Of a stretch of 17,061 bases of DNA, positions 16,696-17,061 are shown one piece after another. Below the pieces are notes generated by a model, which was given only the letters and a program-made list of their open reading frames with translations, was not told the origin of the DNA and searched no databases. Origin of the DNA: an uncultured Gammaproteobacteria bacterium (GTDB taxonomy: Bacteria; Pseudomonadota; Gammaproteobacteria; Steroidobacterales; GCA-2729495); assembly GCA_937958785.1 (NCBI GenBank), contig CALGMY010000073.1, forward strand, positions 1 through 17,061, read 5' to 3'. How positions within the stretch are numbered: the first letter of the stretch is position 1; every line of letters starts with the position of its first letter. The position numbers and the translations under genes are program-made.

Positions 16696-16735
16696 GAGCG
16701 GCTCTAGCCGGGATCGCGCCTGACGGCGCTCCTAC
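16692..16735. repeat. Inverted REP pair between convergent genes
   Basis: Two REP units face each other and share a central GATC (16712-16715). The plus-strand unit (16692-16715) begins ATAGGAGCGGCT. The minus-strand unit (16735-16712) begins GTAGGAGCGCC and has the stem GCGCC/GGCGC, a compensatory change from GCGGC/GCCGC in the unit at 9241-9262. The TAG of each head is the stop codon of the adjacent gene: 16693-16695 on the plus strand and 16734-16732 on the minus strand. The pair can fold into two hairpins and may act as a bidirectional transcript end. Confidence 0.85.
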
Positions 16736-17061
16736 ATTGCCCGTGCATAGCTCGCCCGCGCGGCGGCAACGGCGCCGGACCGGCCGAGCAGCGCTTCGAG
16801 GGCGCCCAGGCAGAAGAGCACGTTGGTCTGGTTCGCCGCGTGGCCCATGAGGCCGATGCGCCACACCTTGCCGGCCAGCGGGCCGAGCCCGGCCCCGATC
16901 TCGAGCCCGTACTCAGTCAGCAGCTGGCGGCGTACCACTGCGTCGTCGACGCCCGCTGGAATCCGCACGCAGTTGAGCTGGGGCAGGCGGTGGGTCTCTT
17001 CCACGACGAAGTCGATGCCGAGGGCCCCGAGCCCGGCCGCGAGGGCCGCGTGGTGCCGGGC
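16732..17061 (-). CDS. Class V aminotransferase, alanine/serine-glyoxylate type, C-terminal part
   Basis: Only the last 109 residues are in the window; the frame stays open to the right edge. The sequence ARHHAALAAGLGALGIDF, HRLPQLNCVRIPAGVDDAVV, LTEYGLEIGAGLGPLAGK and VWRIGLMGHAANQTNV is the C-terminal domain of PLP-dependent alanine-glyoxylate/serine-glyoxylate/serine-pyruvate aminotransferases, which interconvert glyoxylate and glycine. GLGPLAGKVWRIGLMGH carries the conserved arginine that holds the substrate carboxylate. The PLP lysine lies upstream, outside the window. The stop is TAG at 16734-16732, formed by a REP head. The gene is convergent with the ketopantoate-reductase-like gene. 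An apparent GTG start at 17004 is internal. Confidence 0.9.
   Translation of the reverse strand, partial: ARHHAALAAGLGALGIDFVVEETHRLPQLNCVRIPAGVDDAVVRRQLLTEYGLEIGAGLGPLAGKVWRIGLMGHAANQTNVLFCLGALEALLGRSGAVAAARASYARAM

Overview
This is 17.1 kb of very GC-rich, densely coded bacterial DNA with 15 supported protein genes and no RNA gene, CRISPR array or insertion sequence. LolD/FtsX transport genes, a VPLPA-type PEP-CTERM protein, a DUF3297 protein, a LonA protease and REP sequences with a GTAG head suggest a high-GC Gammaproteobacterium, perhaps near the Xanthomonadales or Nevskiales. That placement is inference.

Layout. A secreted protein of unknown function (minus strand, 16-789) is divergent from a three-gene exporter operon (893-5122: ATPase, double-FtsX permease, HlyD-type adaptor). 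The exporter runs head-on into a membrane-anchored protein resembling the PA2928 family (5129-6622), preceded on the same strand by a 76-aa protein of unknown function (6737-6967). Next come a PEP-CTERM exported protein (7089-8081) and a divergent AraC-family regulator (8282-9193). Then follow lon (9267-11624) and a membrane-anchored coiled-coil protein (11723-12172), both on the minus strand. A fused winged-helix/alpha-beta hydrolase regulator (12245-13429) is divergent from a small secreted protein (13562-13921), whose 3' end overlaps a convergent DUF3297 gene (13894-14142). The right end has a translationally coupled pair, an oxalate-CoA-ligase-like AMP-forming enzyme and a ketopantoate-reductase-like enzyme (14192-16695). 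The window closes with the C-terminal part of a class V aminotransferase of the alanine/serine-glyoxylate type.

The most notable signals are in the small intergenic gaps. Four GTCAGG hexamers spaced exactly 11 bp apart lie beside the winged-helix regulator. A CGGCCGGA direct repeat with a 21-bp period lies in the divergent promoter of the AraC-type regulator. A sigma-32-like promoter for lon is woven into a 12-bp-arm hairpin next to a 15-bp tandem repeat. REP units sit directly behind stop codons, and one inverted REP pair supplies the stop codons of both convergent genes flanking it. I found no defence system or other clearly new multi-gene system. The best candidate for an undescribed unit is the winged-helix/hydrolase fusion, its phased repeat array and the divergent small secreted protein.
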